In this document: positions 1-10,774 of the stretch, one piece after another
Layout of the letters: each line of letters starts with the position of its first letter
Position numbering within the stretch: position 1 is the stretch's first letter
DNA from: Crossaster papposus
Lineage: Eukaryota > Echinodermata > Asteroidea > Velatida > Solasteridae
Direction of reading: 5' to 3'
DNA length: 64,000 nucleotides
NCBI GenBank assembly: GCA_037893245.1
Contig: JBAIAA010000526.1
Coordinates: forward strand, 1 to 64,000
Notes under the pieces: model-generated
What the model saw: the letters and a program-made list of their open reading frames with translations, nothing else
Told to the model about the DNA's origin: nothing
The model's database searches: none
Made by a program: the position numbers and the translations under genes

Positions 1-206
1 AATTCTCTTCCAAATTCACATTCTCAGTTAAGTCGTTGGTTAAGTCGTTGGTTAAGTCGGTGAAGTGGATGTGAATTTGCATTTCAGTGAACAATGTTAT
101 TATTTAGGATGTGAATTTGGAGCATTTATACTTTTAAACAAATATTTTGTTGAAATCACACTCTGCTACTGGACGCATCTGCTTTGAATGCGAAATCACA
201 TTATGC
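1..206. mobile_element. foldback MITE, family A, copy 1 (cut by window edge)
   Basis: AT-rich palindromic repeat built on the words 'aaattcacat' and 'atgtgaatttgga', ending in a 'tttgaatgcgaaatcaca' terminus. The same end and internal order recur near 48.9, 51.6 and 55.1 kb. No coding capacity. The left part lies outside the window. Confidence 0.7.
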
Positions 207-488
207 ACATTTCTAATGTAATTATATCATCTTGTATTTCTCTGTAAAATAAAATGACACAACGTTGTCAACAGCAACAACCGTGTTTAGCGAATAAACA
301 CTTTTAGAAAACAATTCCTTTATTTCGGTTTGTAAACATGAAATGGATAGTGTTTAGGCATTGGACGTTGACGTTGAGAAATGGAAACGTGCGTTTAGCT
401 TTTAAACATGTTTACACACTGACAACAAGAACAGTGTTATACTTAGAGTGATATACATTTAACATGAACTCTCGGGTTGATTACCAAC

Positions 489-665
489 CTTTATAATTTC
501 AGAGATTTTAAGCATATCACTGTTTTCAAGAAGCCCCACCACATCGTTCACCACTTTACGGCAGGTATCGTCGAAAGGTGTAGTTCCCTTTTGGATATTG
601 TCCTTGTACCACGTCTCCAATTCGCTTGGACGCAAACACCACGGCTCTGTGTTAGGTGATGCCAT
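489..665 (-). CDS. candidate first coding exon of an OAS-like nucleotidyltransferase
   Basis: The frame opens at an ATG at 665 and runs 59 codons to AAG, directly followed by a GTTGGT donor at 488. The peptide starts MASPNTEPWCLRPSELETWY and ends KISEIIK. Its pattern (helical start, FDDTCRKVVNDVV, LLENS, then I-x-x-I-I-K) resembles the N-terminus of 2'-5'-oligoadenylate synthases, where the next exon would supply the GGSxGKGT nucleotide-binding loop. In vertebrate OAS genes exon 1 also ends close to this point. OAS proteins make 2'-5' oligoadenylate when bound to double-stranded RNA. The catalytic exons would lie left of position 1, so neither the loop nor the Asp triad can be checked here. 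It could be another small-exon gene or a chance frame; the identification rests on pattern memory only. Confidence 0.4.
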
Positions 666-828
666 GCCGATGAGGTCAGTGGATGGACTCCTCTATATTC
701 CGAGGTGCATCGAATAAACAAAAAGCACTGAGTTTAAAGTTCATTCATCTACACGCTAGCTGCATCAAACGGTCACGGTTATGAATACAGATTGATTAGA
801 CCATTCTTCGAAGAATATACTTGGTATG

Positions 829-886
829 TTTTTTTTTTTTTGTTTTTTTTTTGTTTTTTTTTTTTTTTGGGGGGGGGGGGGGGGGG
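829..886. repeat. poly-T / poly-G low complexity
   Basis: A run of T with rare G is followed directly by about 17 G. The rest of 666-1235 shows no gene or repeat that I recognise. Confidence 0.9.
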
Positions 887-1235
887 TGGAGGCATGACAT
901 TTGGCATAGTCTTTAGAAAAATGTTTGGCTATAGGGATATAGCAGATTTGTCATTTAAAGAATTAAAGGTAGAATAACAAGCAATAACAGCCATTTTGAC
1001 AATTTTGAAAATTACTCATTTTTCAACACAAGGAAAAAGCTGCGATGGCCATATAGACAAATGGCTTCCTCATGACATACTTTGACTGCGTGCTTATGTC
1101 ATTAAAGGCACAATCCCATTACCTATCTGCCGTAGGGCATACTATAGGTTTTGAAGTACACTTTAAATTATAAAATATGCATTTGTTTTGACGCAAATAG
1201 TATAAACGTTAACAATCACGTTTTATATCAATTGA

Positions 1236-2595
1236 TAATGGATAAAGGTGCATTCAGTCGTGAAAAACAGCGTATGATTTACAGAATGTGCTCTGGTGTA
1301 TGTGTTAAAAAAAATTACATATGGCGAAATAAACCAGCTGGTCTTGTATTTTGAAACACACCAACTAATGTAATATTGGTTTTCCCGGACGATATCGCAA
1401 AATGTGCACATTCATTTGTAAAATATGTATTCAATTTCGCGCTGAAGTTTAGAACGACGTATGTCCGAGTTTCATTTTCGCAAAAACGAGCATTCAATTA
1501 TATTTTGTTTAATTCAAATAAATGAATGTGCTTAGCGTTTCATTTAAACGATTACAAACACGTGATTGGGCTTTCGGTTTGACGTATGCGTGGCCGATTA
1601 TTAAGAATGTGCAATCTATTTCGCAGCAAACCGATTTATCATTGTGTCACGGCCTGAATTGAATATTGCTTTTCATTTGTTATAATTTAAATTCGTATAT
1701 TCTGCATTCAATTTCAATAAAGTACATAATATGTAATACATATTATAATACATATTATGGCTATATAATTCACGATACAACTTGGATTAAATCATTAATA
1801 AATCAATGTATCGTGGGACTAATTGATCATTAATGTGTTGGCTCTTAAATAAATTTTAACTCTAACCATCCCAAATGCTCCAAAATCCTCTTTGCAAATA
1901 AAAGGTTTTTGCAGGAATGAGGTCACTTGGAAGTTGATGCATCAGATGAATTTGCAGGATTGAGGTTACTTAGGAATGTATCCAAATGAAGATTTTGAGG
2001 AATTGAGGTTATTTTGTTTTTGTTAATGACTTCGCTATCATTTTATCAGTTCAATTGTCTACCCGTCAATGAACTGTCCACCAAGACATGAGTGGTTGAT
2101 GTCCAGTCTATTTGCTACATCTAAGTAGTCCGAGTCGTCAGCTTCAAAGGCATCGATAAGACGATTTAAATCAACGTCCGAGACTCGTCTGTGTCTCCCT
2201 CTTGCAGCCATTATTGGATAATTTTAGGGGGCATAAAGTAAAATGTAGCTATACGATGCGATCGTGGCAAATGCTGAGCAAATAAAGATTATTTTTTTCA
2301 ACTTAGGGGTTTGATATAGCATTTATTTTGTAGTTTCAAAGACGAGACCACCTAGTTTAATTCCCCATAATGTTGCTTTCGATAACACATAAATGTATTC
2401 CAATGCTTGACCAGGCATACAAATGCGTAGAAAATCGGCTGCACATTTAGCGAAATTGAATGTTGATAAATTAAAAGGAAAACATGATTGCGGGTGTGCA
2501 TTCAAATTCGCGCTAAAATGAACTATCAATATACTAAATTCAGTGCACATTCAGGAAATCGTGCGCTGATTTCTTACGACTGGATGCACCATTAT
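1236..2595 (-). mobile_element. mariner/Tc1-like transposon relic, copy 1
   Basis: The ends are imperfect inverted repeats: left 'aaggtgcattcagtcgt' (1242-1258) against the complement of 'tacgactggatgcacca' near 2575-2591. The interior from about 1376 (ggttttcccggacgatatcg) to about 2320 aligns closely with 10779-11690. It holds a truncated transposase N-terminus (2059-2211). Internal 'gcaggattgaggttactta' motifs occur in both copies. Non-autonomous, decayed. Confidence 0.65.
2059..2211 (-). pseudogene. transposase N-terminal helix-turn-helix remnant
   Basis: Fifty codons from an ATG at 2211 to a TAG at 2059. The peptide begins MAARGRHRRVSDVDLNRLID and continues with AFEADDSDYLDVANRLDIN. This fits the DNA-binding helix-turn-helix at the start of IS630/Tc1/mariner transposases (R-x-L/V-S-x-x-D-x-x-R-L then A-x-x-L-x-I-x). 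Nothing of the catalytic DDE/D domain follows. A second copy of this fragment lies at 11441-11572, so the truncation was probably already present in the copy that spread. Confidence 0.6.
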
Positions 2596-3348
2596 GCTTC
2601 ACAGCATTGACGCGTTGGTAATTCCGAGTTTTATGTTTTTCTTTACTATGCTTCGCGAATCATCATTACAAATTGATATGTATATTTCTCAATGGCCAAT
2701 CACAGATCACCAACTGTTGGTTTGCATCATACTCCTGAATTATCGCATTTCAGAATGTTCAATCAGCTTCTTAGAATTTGCAAATGCTATCCAAATGCTA
2801 TCCAAATGCAATCAAAATCCAATCAGATCCCGTGGTTTGAAAGCAGCGCATTTTATTAACATAACAAGAAAACTAGAAAGTATACTAACACGTCAAGGCT
2901 GTCTAGACTCGATCATGGGTGTACAGGACACACCAAGCTAGCAAAACAATTGAGACCCAGTTGGGTTTTAACTGGGCCAAATGGGTCCCAGTTTTCACAA
3001 ATGGGTCCCAAGTGGGCACGAACTGGGCAAATCTGGGCCATTTTGTTGTGACTGGGACCCTGCACCAGGGCACAAGTTGGGCAACTTGGGCAACTTGTGC
3101 TCGCATCTTCTCAACTGATTTCAAAGTGATGGGACCCAGTCTGGTGGTGGTAATGTGACCCTTAAGGATATATTTCACATTCTATGAATTGCATTTTATA
3201 AGGAAATAATCAAACAAATATATCTATTTTTAATAATTAAGTCACAAACTATATAATTTTTACATTATTTAATTTTGCCCAAGCAGCTCCCGTATCACTG
3301 CTGCAGCACCAACATAATATTGTATGCAGAAAGCATTATTAAAGAAAC

Positions 3349-3615
3349 ATGGAAGGAATTATAACATACACGCAAATGCCCTCCGTCAGCAAAACTATCG
3401 ACAGAGGCGGGTTCACTGGATTAAATGGATCCCTACAGGAGGAAATGGCTGTACTTGTATATGATGACTGCTATAGTTCACAATTTGGAGGTGCCGGGGA
3501 ACTCTTGAAGATCATAGATGTGTCCGGCCGATTGCTGTCCTGTTTGGACAGGCCAGAAAACGTGTCAGTGTGGGAGGACTGTTTTTGGGTTTACACATCG
3601 CATTGGGAACTATAA
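3349..3615 (+). CDS. unrecognised 88-residue reading frame inside the TIR element
   Basis: ATG at 3349 in good context (aaacATGGaa), stop at 3613-3615. The peptide starts MEGIITYTQMPSVSKTIDRG and ends near VSVWEDCFWVYTSHWEL. The stretch LLKIIDVSGRLLSCLDRPENV has the rhythm of a beta-propeller (NHL-like) strand pair, so it may be a captured exon fragment of a TRIM/NHL-type gene rather than a transposase. No catalytic motif, signal peptide or membrane segment is visible. It could also be a chance frame. Confidence 0.25.
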   Translation: MEGIITYTQMPSVSKTIDRGGFTGLNGSLQEEMAVLVYDDCYSSQFGGAGELLKIIDVSGRLLSCLDRPENVSVWEDCFWVYTSHWEL

Positions 3616-4020
3616 TAATCCAAGCACTGTACGCACATTTTGTTCGTGTGGTCTTTTCTAGTATTCATGATGTTGTGTTCTGATATATCCATACAACGCA
3701 TTAAACGGCATTCTGTTACACGCCAGCTATGTGTTTAGAGCTACATTTGTATCTGTGTATGATAACTACACATTTCCATCAGCTGCTGGAATTGCCTTTT
3801 TTTTCTTCTAGTTCTTGTTATGTACTGAAAGGCACAAATCTCATGTAATGAGTAAATCACATGTAAAGTGTACATGTACATGTACATGTAAATTGTGTAT
3901 ATATTTTCAATATGAAGATGTGTGTGCCATCTATATTGTTTCAAGGTGCATACCCGGGTAAATCCCAATTTTGCCCAGATTGCCTACCAGTTGGGCCTCA
4001 TTCGAATCCCAGTTTGCCCA

Positions 4021-4189
4021 ATAAGGTTGTTTCACGTTCCGCGGCCATCTTGGATTAAGCGCAAAAAGGGGTACCCAACTTACCCGGATGATAGCGTGTT
4101 TATATGGGTGTTCCCCTCTTCCTACATGTAGTAGGCCTACAGAGGGCGCTCTACTGAGCATGCGCAACTGGAACGTGAAACAACCTTAT
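4021..4189. mobile_element. 169-bp MITE with perfect 20-bp inverted ends
   Basis: ATAAGGTTGTTTCACGTTCC at 4021-4040 is matched perfectly, inverted, at 4170-4189. The outermost bases can be read as a TA target duplication plus AGGTTGTTTCACG termini. It interrupts the subterminal CCCAGTT-rich zone of the larger element, so it is the younger insertion. Confidence 0.8.
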
Positions 4190-4257
4190 AGGGTCCCAGT
4201 CAATTTTCCCAACTGGGCCCCAATTGTTACCCAACTGGGTCCCAATTGTTTTGCTAG

Positions 4258-5383
4258 CTGGGCATGTACAATGTACAGCATGTACAGCACATGTACAATG
4301 CAGCCCGCACTAGTGACAACATGTATACGTTGCAGATAGGCCCACAGCAAAGCCTTGTGTTCACGGCTAGCTGAAATACCGCATATTATGTTTGTAATAC
4401 ATTTCATTATTGTTTGAACAAGTTTTGTTCACCAACTCATACGTGGACTGATACTTCAGTACTGCCATACAAACGACTAGTCTTACCTTTATACTCCCTC
4501 CGTAAAAAAACATGTATCCGGAATTCGGCGCCGAAATGTGTTATCTGTGATCTAGAAACAAGAATCAGACTGATTCATATTCTTGCTATGGAACGACTTT
4601 CGCCTATACTGTTATAACGGCAGATTATTCAGACAGACAGTGTAAATATATAGCCAGTTTTTATAATCTTTCTTACAGTGGTACACTTTATTGAAAGTGA
4701 GTATACAATTCGCTCCCACCTATAATTTTACTGGCTAATATTTAACGAGCGGGTGACTAATATAAAAAGGGAAATTCCCCGATGAGAAATCGACGAAACA
4801 GTCTACAAAGTCTGAATGTAAATTATTAATGCGCCACCCGGCTGACATATCGTCCGACTATCAGACTATGGGCGGCCATTAGGGCAAACAAAGACAACCG
4901 CAAAATTAAAGTAAAGCAAAAATAAAATTAAAATAAAATGCAAACAAATTAACAATAAGCTCCAAATAACAATAACAATGCAACAAAATAAAATTGAGAA
5001 CTCCAACACAAAATTAAACGCCAAAACAAATTACAAGAAATTAACAAATAAAGAATTAGTCTGAATTACAAAAACTAAAAAACATGCCGTTGAAATTAAC
5101 AAATCCCCGCGACAAATCCCAACGATAAAGTTTTGCCACAACAAATTTAAACTCAATCAGCAATAACAAAAGTTAGGCATCGATGAATCAAAGCAACGCT
5201 CCTCAAAAATAAAAGCCACGCAACGTGAATAATAAATTCCCGCTCGCGACGAATACACGCCACACAATGAACACAAGGGCCGAGTCCCGCAACGATAAAC
5301 CCCTAAATTACTAAAAGCAGGGTACACGGGCTGGTACCCTACGGCCTATTTTATATCATTTCACGTGGTTCTGTCGTGTCTAT
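4258..5383. other. non-coding, A-rich stretch
   Basis: No gene seen. From about 4890 to 5200 the plus strand is strongly A-rich with repeated 'aaaataaaatt', 'caacaaa' and 'aacaataa' words. The A-rich face of the solo-LTR-like insert near 19.8-20.1 kb has a similar composition, but I could not align the two. Confidence 0.5.
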
Positions 5384-5708
5384 AGGGACTTTTCGATTTG
5401 CACGTTTACTAGTAGACTGCGACGTATGCGGTCATTTGTGAAGCAGTGCGCATGCGCATCGACGAACTCGTCGTTCGTAGCAGAATTCTCGAACGCGTTC
5501 AACCTTGTTTTGCCGTCGTTGGAAAACTGTGACGACGTAGTGTGCATAGCGCGCGCATGATAAGGCATGACGTCACTGAGTGAGCGTAGTCGTAGTCGTA
5601 GAAATCGAAAAGGTAAGGTACAACATTTAGCGTGCCGCATACGTCGCAGTCTACTTGTGACCGCATACGTCGCAGTCTACTAGTAAACGTGCAAATCGAA
5701 AAGTCCCT
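5384..5708. mobile_element. 325-bp MITE with ~50-bp inverted repeats
   Basis: AGGGACTTTTCGATTTGCAC... at 5384-5434 is repeated inverted at about 5658-5708 (...GTGCAAATCGAAAAGTCCCT). Flanks are tctat and tatac, compatible with a TA or TAT duplication. On the right arm the 21-base word ending in 'gcagtctact' occurs twice in tandem (about 5635 and 5660), so that arm was extended after insertion. Confidence 0.8.
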
Positions 5709-6656
5709 TATACTAGACCACCGCGGCGCGCCGTCAAGTTGGTTATTTATTCCTCGTACGATGTTCAACATTAAAACAGTAAACGTTACTTATTCGACAT
5801 TCGCGTGTGCACTATGTGGACACGATGCCGATTGCACTGAACGTGGAGATTTATGTGTACAAATTATTATGGCAAATGCAGGGGGGGGGGGGTTCTTCGA
5901 GACTGTGATTGCGCAACGCTGACGTACCGTCCATTCTCAAAATAGGGGGAACAATTTTCTCACGCGAAAAATAAAGAGTTTTTGGCATCCAATCTTAACA
6001 TCTTGTCTTTTGTAGTTGTAAAAGGTTGTTATTTACCTTAATTTTTATCATCCAATGACAAAAATTGTATTGAAAATAAAAAAAGCAGTCGAAAAAATTA
6101 AGCGTTGACGTACCGTTGATGCGCGTGGAGATTGTGCACAAATACTCAAACGACGTTGACAAATACCTCCCCTAAAAAGGGCAATAATAATCGATAAATT
6201 GTGAAAAATCGTGCTTCGAACACACTCATTTTTTTTCATGGATACGTTAAAAAAGGATGCAGCAGTGATATACTGAATTTTTTTAAAAATCTGCCTGTGA
6301 ACCCCTTGCGTTTTATCGTGTTGTTTTCGAACGAAAATGGCAGAAAATGACATCGCCCCAAATCAAATTCGTGTAGATCGTGCCTGTGTACCTGCCTTTG
6401 CGGACGCTATATGAATCACTGAATTCGGGGAGCGAGCGCGGAGCAAATTTGTACGTGTTTCAATGGTACGCTTCGAGGTAGCGATCTATACGTATTTACT
6501 GTGTGAGATGTGTGGCTCATGAGCGTGGAAGAACGAATGAGATACATTTCAACGTTGGTGGCGCACTTTGTTGCGCCCCCCCTCCGCCCCCCCTCCCCCC
6601 CCCCCCCCCTGGGCAAATGTGAAACGCGTGTGTTAACGTATATAAAAGAAAAACCG
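5709..6656. other. non-coding, homopolymer runs
   Basis: No gene recognised. A G run at 5881-5891 and a C-rich run at 6570-6610 occur. 'gcgttgacgtaccgttgatgcg' near 6103 and 'gcaacgctgacgtaccgtcc' near 5914 share a short word. Confidence 0.5.
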
Positions 6657-6974
6657 AAATGATATACTATAAATCCATGCCCCGGGTCAAATTTTATTTT
6701 GTTATTCTTGGAGACCCCCTCTATCTCCTCACACCGAGCCCTGCCGGGGGCATGCTTTCCTTCATACCTCAAACCGCCCTTATTTGTGTGTACAAACCTA
6801 TGGCGAACTTGACATATACATTTTATCGACCCAAAATCGAAATAATATACTAGAAATGCTAGAAACCCATGCCCCAGGTCAAATTATTAATGTTGCTATT
6901 CCTGGGGACCCCCCTATGTCTCATCAGACCCAGCCCTGCCCGGGGCATGCTTTTCTTCATACCTGAAACCGCCA
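6657..6974. repeat. two-unit direct duplication, ~180 bp period
   Basis: Unit 1 (from 6657) and unit 2 (from about 6838) share in order 'atatacta', 'ccatgcccc.ggtcaaatt', 'ctt/cctgggaccccc', 'cccagccctgcc.gggg', 'catgctttt/ccttcatacct' and 'aaccgcc'. Both lack a long open frame. The units have diverged by substitutions and short indels. Confidence 0.75.
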
Positions 6975-7227
6975 TTATGGGCGGAGATTGTGTGTACAAA
7001 TATACAACATCGTTAAATCTTTGCATTTTGCGCTAGACCTGCGCGTGTAAAGGCCCAGTCACATAGTATAGTAGTAGACAGCTCGCGACCGAACCTCTTC
7101 CCAACTACACAAGACCACCATTTTATTTTTAAATCGGCTGCAGTCTTTTTCAAACTTGCAAAATTTACAGTGAAAACCCTCACAAATGTCGATGGGATCA
7201 ATACACTTCCTGTGTCAAAGAGTGGCT

Positions 7228-7274
7228 TAATTTCTGCGGCAGAGCTCATAATATGAGCTCTGCCGCAGAAATGA
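7228..7274. repeat. near-perfect hairpin palindrome
   Basis: Arms of 19 bases (tttctgcggcagagctcat, 7231-7249; its exact complement at 7253-7271) are separated by a 3-base loop. With one mismatch the arms extend to about 22 bases. Confidence 0.9.
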
Positions 7275-8253
7275 ATAATCACCGGACATACACACAACGC
7301 GTGGGCCTGTCGTTACGTACCTGGTTACGCCTACGATTACGATCTGCATTGGCAAAGCATTATGCCCTGATGCCTGGGCCCTGCCGCAATCAAAGTCCGA
7401 CCTGGTGTACTACAATCTTTTGCAAAGTATAACACGCCTAAATGCTGACATGGTTTCAGCCCCAAAAATCCCATCTTCTGGACATGCTAGACATGATGGA
7501 AGAAGCAAACTTTTTCGATGAAACAAATTGTCACCCATTCGTTGCAGGTCCCAAAGTAATGGCCCTTGTAAAATTTCACTGAGTGTCTGGAAATACATGT
7601 AAGTGGATGTAATTAACATTCATTATTATGTTTCTATCATGTATAGATTTGACCGTATACGAAATACGATAAAATATGTCCTTGCCATGACTTGGTCTTG
7701 GCCAGCAACGTCAGATGAGTAACTCTGGAGTTGCAAAAAGATTTATTCCCTTGGAACTTTTCAACTGAATGGCTTGGTGTATTTGGGTAACTGAAGTGCC
7801 AAGCATCACAACCTACGTAGATGTAACATTTTAAGATAAGATCCAATCGTGTTCTTGTCTGAATGCAGAGCTACCATGTCCAGATCTGTGCAAATGCACA
7901 AATTGCAGCAACTTTACAGAGGTAGCTGATTTTGCAGGTGCAGGCGAGGATGACTTGTAGCATAAACTTGGATGTACAGTTATTAGCAAATTTGCTTTGC
8001 AATAAATTGGGTTAGATGAATTTAAACTAAAACAAATTATCAGGAAGCGCGAAACATTCAGAGTTTTCAACTATTGTGACCTGTCACCACAATATGGGAG
8101 TAAAGTCGAAAAAAATTAAACATCGAGATATTGGCATTTTCAAACTCCTGAGAAGGAGAGCTTTCATACACAACACCTGTGGGTTTTGCGATAAATACAT
8201 TTTACAGCGCTCCAGAAAGTCATGGGTTTCACAAAACTTGTTTGTGAGAAAAC
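7275..8253. other. no gene seen
   Basis: No convincing coding region, RNA gene or repeat recognised in this stretch. Several short frames show no protein signature. Confidence 0.4.
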
Positions 8254-8979
8254 TTACTTTTCCACAGTTTCCCTTAGGTCGTGATGAAGACTAGTAAAGT
8301 CATTAGTGTCAAATCTTGCATAAAAGGTATTCAGATCATTCAGGAATGTTGCAGGGTCTTCACAAGGAACCACTAGGTTGTTTCGCTTCCCAAATCCCGT
8401 GATTGTTTTCAGTCCCTGCCATGCACATTTAGGATCACCCTGACGAAATTTCCCCTGCACCTTTTTGCCGTATTCCTTCTTCCTCTGTCGAATATGAAGA
8501 GAAAGCTCCTTCTGGATTGTCTTTTTTTCCACAAAGTCTCCGGTCTTGAAAGCACGTTGTTTCCTTTCTAGGAGTTCAAGGATATCCCTATTTACCCATG
8601 GTTTACTGTTGGGGAAAATTTTGATTTCCTTTTGCGGTATGATCATGTCTATGCAAAACTTGATGTAGTCAGTGACGACCTCCGTAGCCATGCCAATCGT
8701 GGACGATTCGGTTAGGATGTTCCAGTCAGTACATTCAAAGCATGCACGTAGAGTCTCTGCACCATCATTCGACCACTCTCTAACCTGCATAACTTGTGGT
8801 TTCTCCTGCTTCAGTTTCTGCTTGTAGGCTGGAACTAAATGAACCATATCACGATCTGATGAACCAAGCCCAGCTTTTGAATGAGCTTTATAGGCGTTTT
8901 TAATGTTTCCATAGCATTTATCCAGTGTTCGATTTCCTCTTGTTGGAATATCTATATATTGATAATAGTGCGGAAGCAC
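8254..8979 (-). pseudogene. LINE fragment: end of endonuclease domain and linker to RT
   Basis: A 241-codon open stretch on the minus strand. Near its start it has the LDKCYGNI...H...GLGSSDRDMVHLVPAY segment that closes the APE-type endonuclease of Jockey/Rex/CR1-group LINEs (the SDH-like catalytic motif is SDR here). Then comes the basic linker with KPWVNRDI, LLERKQRAF and the W-x-GLKTITGF segment that precedes the reverse transcriptase. The frame ends at 8254 before any RT motif, and the 5' part of the endonuclease is missing, so it is truncated on both sides. It lies beside the duplicated TRIM fragment. Confidence 0.75.
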
Positions 8980-9035
8980 TGTTTTAGATCACATCTGTAA
9001 AAATATCCAGTAATTAATTTTACCGAGTCGGGTGA

Positions 9036-9604
9036 CTGATGAACGGGGACAATAATATAAAAAAAAATCAACGGATCTGTGGCTGTGCTCCGTGGCTGGT
9101 AGGGTCAGTATGGCATCGACTAGATCACGTTGTAGCCGCGTCCTTCGCAATTCAGCTTCTCAGCTGCCAGTAAAGATGAGTATCCCCCCATTATTATAAC
9201 ATTATTGTTATGTTGGATGACATCACACCTTGCGATACATCTTCACAGATTGGCCGTCAGCCACTGCCAGCTGCCCATCTGATGTGAATGTGATTCCACG
9301 TTGGCCAAACAGACCCTGAGCAAGGCAATCAAGAAAGCTGCCATCTGGGTCATACTGGTGAATATGCCCATTGCCAAACCCAATGAACACTGCTAGGTAG
9401 ATGCCTGAGCTGTCACAGCATACACCCTGGCAGTACCCTACTGGCTGACCGTTGATGGTTGGTTTGATGGTGGCGAGTGTAGTACCTTTGCTGTCGGCAA
9501 CATCCACTTTCTTTGTGTGTCCTCCACTGACCACAACTCGACCAACGTCGTCATCAACAGCCAGGAAGTAAGGTGGAGTCTGTACTGGTATGGTGTGTAG
9601 AATC
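9036..9604 (-). pseudogene. duplicated 3' end of the TRIM-NHL gene
   Basis: This segment is a near-identical copy of 49431-50009, the last ~127 codons of the TRIM gene plus ~190 bp of 3' flank. Homology starts at 'ctgatgaa' and stops abruptly after 'gtgtgtagaatc'. The coding frame (stop at 9223) is still open. Differences are few: an Asn-to-Ile change in the FNGFGNG segment, a few substitutions and small gaps in the 3' flank (for example a missing 'ggatgtctaca' block). There is no RING, B-box or upstream exon near it, so it cannot encode a TRIM protein. It is a DNA-level copy because it includes the downstream flank, and it looks recent. Confidence 0.9.
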
Positions 9605-10774
9605 GCAAAAGATTGCAAAACAGGATAAGTAAGGTTTGGTTGGGCATAGCAACGGCTATGTTCTAATCATTATTTCTTCTTATGACTTTACACACATACA
9701 ATTTTTTATATGAACAACAAAATATTGAAATTTCAAAAACATGGGATAGTTACAAGGTCCTAATTTGCATATTTAATCACCGTGTTAATTAGACCACTAA
9801 TAGACTTTAATCCACACACTATCTACGCAAACACTACGCAATATCGTGTAATTTAAGAGTTTTTTTGTCATTTGATCGCACCCCAAAAATGGGAATATGT
9901 AGAAAAGAACTTAAGCTTTCCAAATTACGCAAAATCTCAACATTGACCACCCCTTCATAATTTTGACTTTGGATGGCCATAGGCCAAGAGTTTTAGTTAT
10001 AACCTGGAAATAGCTCATAACAAGCTGAATTTTTCAGGATACGTCCAGGAATGTGTGTAGCTTAACATATTAAAGGACCCCGGAAATTCCCCTGGAGCTT
10101 TGCCACTAAACATGTTAGAAATACAAATTAAGTGTCTAAACATATCAGGTAGCCAAAACCAAGCCAAAACCTGAGCCACGATGGTTTAACGGGCTCTTGA
10201 ATTGTCGCAGCAATCATTAAACAAGTTGGCCAATACATGATATGAACGACCACCTCTGGTATAAAGGACAATTTCTACCTTTATTCTTAATTTTATTGGC
10301 GTTTACGTAGCTTTTCAGTCTTTTATGTTTCTTATTCTGTATAATATATAATAGCAAAGCTTTATTCCACGTAATGTACGTAATTTCTTTCAATTTTTCC
10401 GATTAATTAAAACATTTACGTGGGAGGATGAACATTTGTGAGAACACCTCAGCTGTCCAAGCGAATGGACCAATAGAAATGCGCGTTGGTTTGCATGCCT
10501 TTGGCTGTTTTTCGAACCCCAGCTTTGTCTTCGTCTCAGGCTTCAATCATACAGGTTAGCAATATACTGTAGCCGGGGAAGGATCAAAAGCCAGGGTTTG
10601 GGAAATGTCCTTGGTCTGTTTGTAACGGAGGCTCTGATTGGGCGCATGATTGTTTGCGCTAATAACTACGGATCTGGCCAAATATCCGCAGGGGTTTGAG
10701 CGCTATTATTAGTAGAAAGCGCGTAAAAGCGCTGCGTGGTTCAGGATGGACATGGAAGGTATAGTGACGAAAAA
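9605..10774. other. no gene seen
   Basis: AT-rich non-coding sequence. No exon, RNA gene or repeat with a partner elsewhere in the window was recognised. Confidence 0.4.

Larger units (their letters stand above)
2938..4257. mobile_element. 1.3-kb TIR element with CCCAGTTGGG subterminal motifs
   Basis: Left end 2938-2966 starts CTAGCAAAACAATTG and continues GACCCAGTTGGGT. The right end 4229-4257 is its reverse complement with one mismatch in 29 bases. Further copies of 'actgggcc', 'gggtcccagt' and 'agttgggca' fill both subterminal zones (2950-3095 and 3960-4250). The interior contains an 88-codon frame and a nested MITE at 4021-4189. Superfamily not assigned. Confidence 0.75.

Noticed and set aside
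2903-3178. 91-codon minus frame rich in PTWDPF/AQLVPW-like repeats
   Set aside because: It translates the CCCAGTTGGG subterminal repeats of a TIR element.
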